Assembly (NCBI GenBank): GCA_027001105.1
Contig: JALTMZ010000120.1
Location: forward strand, 2,806 to 16,806
DNA: 14,001 nt
Direction: 5' to 3'
Source: Thermococcus sp.
GTDB taxonomy: Archaea; Methanobacteriota_B; Thermococci; Thermococcales; Thermococcaceae
Part shown: one piece after another, positions 12,544 to 14,001 of the stretch
Position numbering within the stretch: the stretch's first letter is position 1
Layout of the letters: the number at the start of each line of letters is the position of its first letter
Translations under genes and position numbers: made by a program
Notes under the pieces: model-generated
What the model was told of the DNA's origin: nothing
The model's database searches: none
The model's input: only the letters and a program-made list of their open reading frames with translations

Positions 12544-13937
12544 GGAGAGGTCAACTCCTATCCATAGATGCGCTGCTTTCACTTGTAATTGTTGTTATGG
12601 TCGTTGGGGTAGTTATAAATACAAATGATATGATAAAAGCTGAGATTACAAATTTGGTTGACTGGTATGACAGGGCTAATATTGCCAATAACATGCTGGA
12701 TATCCTGACAAAAAGTCCAGGGTATCCTAAGGATTGGGATATCACTAATACTCCAATTAGGGTTCTTGGTTTAGTTTCTCCCAATTATCCCCCATCTCTG
12801 GCTTATAATAAAATATTGGGGCTTAAAGAAAGAATTCAAAATGGGGATCCGTCAGTTATAGATAGCTTAAGAAATCTGAGCTCTGGAAATGACTTTATGT
12901 TTGAGATATATCTCAGAAAATATTCAATTAGCACAAGTGGATTTCCAGTCACTGGGGTATATATTATTGTTGGAGCACCGAATAACAATGTTAATTTCAG
13001 GCTTTCAGACAGTGGAAATTCGCCTTTTGATGTTGTTTGTGGTTCTGTAACACTTAATGGAGAACCTCTCTCATCATCTGCTGGAAACATACTACTCGAC
13101 TTAACTCCTGGTGACGTTGTTGAATTTATACCTCTTGAAACAGTCTATGTATATTCCAGAGGGAATCTTTTAGGAACAATTCCTCCCAACGCGGTTGTAA
13201 CTGTTGAGGTTATTGATGTGGGATCAAACTTACAGTTAAGATACAATGCAGCAACATGTCAGCTTCAGTTCACTGGAATTGGAAGGGTTTATGTTCAAGT
13301 TAAGGCTTATGCTCCTCAAGATGTCAACTTGACATATGATTTTACTCCCGTTTCCAATGTAACAGAACCAGTCCTTAGAATAATTATGATAAATGGTACA
13401 ATTTATGCTCCAAATGGCACTCTGTATACATATAATGATGCCCTGAGTTCGATGAATAATTCTCAATGGGTTGAAGTCGCAGAAAGATCACTATCAATGG
13501 TGAAGAAGATTTATAAAAGCAACCTAACATTAACTTCAGTTTTCAGTGGAGTGGAACCCATAATAATAGGAAAATTGAAGCTTGAAATACCCAACTATGC
13601 CTATTTGAACGTGACGTTGATAGGTACTGAGGCGAATGCATCATTTTTGGCTGTAAATGGAGATTCTGTTGTTGGTATATTTGCATATAAATCTGGAAAC
13701 ATAACTGAAGCTGTAATCGTCGAGAACGGCACAATAGTGAAGAAATATTCTGGCTCAAAGGGAAATGTTATGATACCCTTGAAGGATATCTTTCCGGAGG
13801 CTAACATAGCAGAACTTTACATAACTTCTTTTGAAGGAACTGAGCTTTTTATCAATATAACTTGGAACTTGGGAGTTATACTTGAGCCAAGAGTAGAGTC
13901 ATGTAGACTAAAGCTTTGGGTGTGGGATGAGAGATGA
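12540..13937 (+). CDS. Large surface protein with variant pilin-like N-terminus (4)
   Basis: The 465-residue protein starts MRRGQLLSIDALLSLVIVVM, a basic leader, RG and Q followed by a hydrophobic helix to about residue 26. If cleaved after G4 the acid is at +6 (D10), not +5, so processing is uncertain. The long extracellular part is beta-rich, with three cysteines (C168, C240, C455) and twelve N-x-S/T sequons, eleven of them between residues 263 and 441, which points to a heavily N-glycosylated exposed domain. It is far larger than usual pilins and might be an adhesin-like tip or accessory subunit. It overlaps its neighbours by 4 nt on both sides. No family recognised beyond the N-terminus. 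Confidence 0.8.
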   Translation: MRRGQLLSIDALLSLVIVVMVVGVVINTNDMIKAEITNLVDWYDRANIANNMLDILTKSPGYPKDWDITNTPIRVLGLVSPNYPPSLAYNKILGLKERIQNGDPSVIDSLRNLSSGNDFMFEIYLRKYSISTSGFPVTGVYIIVGAPNNNVNFRLSDSGNSPFDVVCGSVTLNGEPLSSSAGNILLDLTPGDVVEFIPLETVYVYSRGNLLGTIPPNAVVTVEVIDVGSNLQLRYNAATCQLQFTGIGRVYVQVKAYAPQDVNLTYDFTPVSNVTEPVLRIIMINGTIYAPNGTLYTYNDALSSMNNSQWVEVAERSLSMVKKIYKSNLTLTSVFSGVEPIIIGKLKLEIPNYAYLNVTLIGTEANASFLAVNGDSVVGIFAYKSGNITEAVIVENGTIVKKYSGSKGNVMIPLKDIFPEANIAELYITSFEGTELFINITWNLGVILEPRVESCRLKLWVWDER

Positions 13938-14001
13938 AAAGGCTGGGATTTGTATTAACATTGGATGCCTTACTGTCACTGCTTTTGATAATGATATTTG
14001 T
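13934..14001 (+). CDS. Fifth pilin-like surface protein (3' truncated by window end)
   Basis: An ATG overlapping the preceding stop (ATGA, 13934-13937) opens 22 codons, MKRLGFVLTLDALLSLLLIM and onward, still open at the window edge. The basic leader, the G, the aspartate and the following ALLSL align with protein 4 (GQLLSIDALLSL against GFVLTLDALLSL), so the two are probably paralogues in tandem. Q+1 is replaced by F here. The rest lies outside the window. Confidence 0.68.
   Translation, partial: MKRLGFVLTLDALLSLLLIMIF

Noticed and set aside
1..14001. CRISPR array, insertion sequence, integrase, tRNA or rRNA
   Set aside because: No regularly spaced repeats, transposase, recombinase or cloverleaf-like sequence was noticed on either strand.

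Overview
The window looks like chromosomal DNA of a hyperthermophilic euryarchaeon of the order Thermococcales, most likely an AT-rich Thermococcus. Supporting this are archaeal information-processing proteins (aIF2-gamma, S6e, S24e, S27ae, Rpo7, Spt4, Sec61-beta), an archaeal GTP-dependent dephospho-CoA kinase, a wyosine-tRNA enzyme, Shine-Dalgarno sequences of the GGAGGTGAT type 4-8 nt before starts, and purine-rich BRE plus TATA promoter elements. Species cannot be fixed from sequence alone.

Left part (1-5027), core information processing. A truncated gene (1-171) converges on Sec61-beta (minus strand, 168-338), a gene of only 56 codons. A divergent promoter region (339-483) separates Sec61-beta from a long plus-strand series: S6e, aIF2-gamma, an Fcf1/VapC-type PIN nuclease, inorganic pyrophosphatase, Rpo7, Spt4, dephospho-CoA kinase, S24e and S27ae. 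Rpo7 through S27ae are packed with overlaps or 2-nt gaps and probably form one transcript linking transcription, CoA synthesis and translation.

Middle part (5060-6920), modification enzymes. A HemK2/Mtq2-like protein methyltransferase with an unusual NSPY motif, a 43-codon minus-strand gene with its own promoter, and Taw1 (4-demethylwyosine synthase) lie here. The Taw1 start is probably well downstream of the longest possible ATG, because a promoter appears to lie inside the apparent N-terminal extension.

Right part (7014-14001), cell-surface and cytoskeleton module. It starts with a secreted alpha/alpha-toroid protein with a C-terminal EF-hand-like loop. A CetZ-like tubulin/FtsZ-superfamily GTPase follows, its Shine-Dalgarno spanning the toroid stop codon. 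Next is an overlapping gene for a two-helix membrane protein. After a fresh promoter come five consecutive proteins with class III (type IV pilin-like) or related N-termini; the last is cut by the window end. The first three have canonical or near-canonical QxSxE motifs. The last two share a variant in which the acid is one residue later, followed by ALLSL. This side-by-side arrangement of a tubulin-like module and a pilin operon is the least conventional part of the window. A functional link is inference.

No rRNA, tRNA, CRISPR array, insertion sequence or integrase was seen. No gene-free stretch exceeds 300 bases; the largest are 339-483 and 5772-5948, and both hold promoters.
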